Assembly: GCA_025934635.1 (NCBI GenBank) | Contig: JAICWX010000098.1 | Location: 1 to 26,378, forward strand | From: Streptosporangiaceae bacterium | Lineage (GTDB): Bacteria > Actinomycetota > Actinomycetes > Streptosporangiales > Streptosporangiaceae | DNA: 26,378 nucleotides | Reading direction: 5' to 3' | Shown here: piece by piece, positions 25,073 to 26,378 of the stretch | How positions within the stretch are numbered: the first letter of the stretch is position 1 | How the letters are laid out: the number at the start of each line of letters is the position of its first letter | Translations under genes and position numbers: made by a program | The notes under the pieces: model-generated | Seen by the model: only the letters and a program-made list of their open reading frames with translations | Database searches by the model: none | Told to the model about the DNA's origin: nothing

Positions 25073-26378
25073 TTACTCGGTGCGCAGGATCTGCCCGGCT
25101 TGCAGCCGGGCGGCGCGGCGGGCGGGCCAGGCGGCCAGCAGGTTGGCGGCCAGCAGGGCCAGCGGCACGATCAGCAGCAGCGCCAGCGCGGCCAGCGGCG
25201 GCTGGTAGGCCAGCGGGGTCATGTTAGCGGCGGCGTGCCACAGGACCCGGCCGAGGGCGAAGCCGAGCGGGATCCCGAAAGCCAGCCCGATGATGGCCAG
25301 GAGAGTCGCCTGCGTGCAGACGACCAGGCGGGACTGCCAGCGGGTCAGGCCCAGCGCGCGCAGCACGGCCAGCTCGTGGCGGCGGCGGCTGACGGCGATG
25401 GACAGCGCGTGGCCGACGGCCCCGACCGCCAGCACGGCCAGGAAGGCGCTCAGCGCCAGCGGCAGCGCGGCCACGTCCTTGACCGCCTGGACGATGGACA
25501 GCGGGATGCCGGGCTGGAAGCTGAACGGCTTGCCGCCCTTGATCGATGCTGCCTTCGCGGTCAGCCGGGCCGCCACCGCGTCAACGTCCGCGCCCGGCCG
25601 CAGGGCCACTGTGCCGAGGTGGAACTTGAAGGCGTAGTGCGCGCCGGCGAAGAGCCGGCCGAACCCGGCCGGGGTGAGCCAGGCACCCTGGTCGTACTCG
25701 TTGTGCGGCCCTTCCGGCACGAAGCCGATGCCGGTCACCTTCATGGCCCGCGGCACCGTGCTGCCGGTGAGCGCGACCGCCGAACCGATGCCCGCGTGCA
25801 GCTCAGCGGCGGTGGTGGGGGCGAGTACGATCTCGCCGGCCGCGGCCGGCATCCGCCCGCTGGTGAGCACCACCGGGATCCGCTTGCCGCCCACCGGGTC
25901 GTCGGTATAGCTCTCGACCGAGACCTGCCCGGACTGCGCGCCGCCGATCCGCGCGTCGTCCACCCCGATGACGTCGGGATCGGCGGCCACCGCCCGCAGG
26001 ACCTGGCGGCCCGGCCCGAAGTCCTGGCCGTTTTCGCCGATGAAGGTCGCCAGCTGGAAGTTCTGGCCGAACCGGGCCGGGTTGGCGGCGGCGTCGGATA
26101 CCCCGGCCGCGAAGGTGAAGGCGGCCAGCACGCCCAGCACGCCGGCCACCGCTCCGAGCAGCGCCGGCCGGACCGGCACGGCGGCCCGGCCCCGGCCGGG
26201 TTCGAGCGCGAACCGGGCGCCGACCACCACTGGCACGCCCAGGCCGGCGGTGGTGGGGGCCGCCCCCACGCGGGGCCGGCGCGGGGCCCCCCGCCCCCGG
26301 CGGGCGGGGAGCGCCGGGGCGGCGACGGCCGCCGCGGCCGCCGCGACCCGCGCCGGGGGCCGGAGCCCGCCGGGTCCG
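25073..26378 (-). CDS. FtsX-type ABC transporter permease, copy 2 (5' end outside window)
   Basis: The stop is at 25073; the frame is open to the window edge, so only the C-terminal 435 codons are present. It is a close paralogue of copy 1 from GLGVPVVVGARFALE to the identical ending AGQILRTE. The extracytoplasmic domain (FGPGRQVLRAVAADPDVIGVDDARIGGAQSGQVSVESYTDDPVGGK) and the FtsX coupling segment SRRRHELAVLRALGLTRWQS are intact. A start near 26269 is possible by codon but cuts the protein mid-domain. The frame upstream still matches copy 1 (ARRGRGAPRR against ARRRRSAPRR), so the gene continues. Similarity becomes poor in the last ~110 bases. Confidence 0.88.
   Translation of the reverse strand, partial: GPGGLRPPARVAAAAAAVAAPALPARRGRGAPRRPRVGAAPTTAGLGVPVVVGARFALEPGRGRAAVPVRPALLGAVAGVLGVLAAFTFAAGVSDAAANPARFGQNFQLATFIGENGQDFGPGRQVLRAVAADPDVIGVDDARIGGAQSGQVSVESYTDDPVGGKRIPVVLTSGRMPAAAGEIVLAPTTAAELHAGIGSAVALTGSTVPRAMKVTGIGFVPEGPHNEYDQGAWLTPAGFGRLFAGAHYAFKFHLGTVALRPGADVDAVAARLTAKAASIKGGKPFSFQPGIPLSIVQAVKDVAALPLALSAFLAVLAVGAVGHALSIAVSRRRHELAVLRALGLTRWQSRLVVCTQATLLAIIGLAFGIPLGFALGRVLWHAAANMTPLAYQPPLAALALLLIVPLALLAANLLAAWPARRAARLQAGQILRTE

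Overview
The window is very GC-rich DNA, with GTG starts, Actinobacteria-type families (a DUF222/13E12-family remnant, a NarL-type sensor kinase with HisKA_3) and tightly packed operons. It most likely comes from a filamentous or soil actinomycete chromosome; I cannot name the genus. No tRNA, rRNA, CRISPR array, transposase or phage gene was seen.

Layout. (1) 1-102: the first 34 codons of a minus-strand gene running off the left edge, with a perfect 17-bp palindrome upstream (148-164). (2) 516-8121, minus strand: a transport operon of zinc alcohol dehydrogenase, substrate-binding lipoprotein, LivH, LivM, LivG, LivF and a PhoD-like phosphatase. All spacings are 38 bp or less, and several genes overlap. 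(3) 8565-13156, minus strand: a translationally coupled one-carbon operon encoding an MTHFR, a MidA-like SAM-dependent methyltransferase, a core MetE-type methionine synthase and SAM synthetase. It would carry a methyl group from methylene-folate to SAM and on to an unknown acceptor. (4) 13533-14132: a DUF222 protein lacking its HNH half. (5) 14277-14873: a small lipoprotein. (6) 14880-18215: a candidate cyclic-nucleotide signalling module. An MBL-fold hydrolase and a cNMP-binding protein (minus) face a receiver-HTH-cyclase fusion (plus) across a short divergent promoter. (7) 18212-26378: ABC ATPase and sensor kinase (plus, coupled to the cyclase) converge on a receiver-only protein, a NarL regulator and two tandem FtsX-type permeases (minus).

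The most interesting region is 14.9-26.4 kb. Gene order suggests one circuit: a sensor kinase with three possible receiver partners (a transcription factor, a stand-alone receiver and a nucleotide cyclase), a cNMP-binding effector, a possible cNMP hydrolase and a split FtsX/MacB-type ABC transporter. The cyclase is itself a NarL-type response regulator with a worn HTH fused to a class III catalytic domain. That domain keeps its metal and transition-state residues but has Gln in place of the usual purine-selecting Lys. Second in interest is the MTHFR-methyltransferase-MetE-MetK operon.

Two intergenic regions, each between the end of one minus-strand operon or gene and the start of the next, carry a near-identical 52-bp element built from four CATCGATG boxes (301-352 and 8350-8401). 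The last ~130 bp of the window are about 94% GC and match their paralogue poorly, which may indicate degraded base calls at a contig end.
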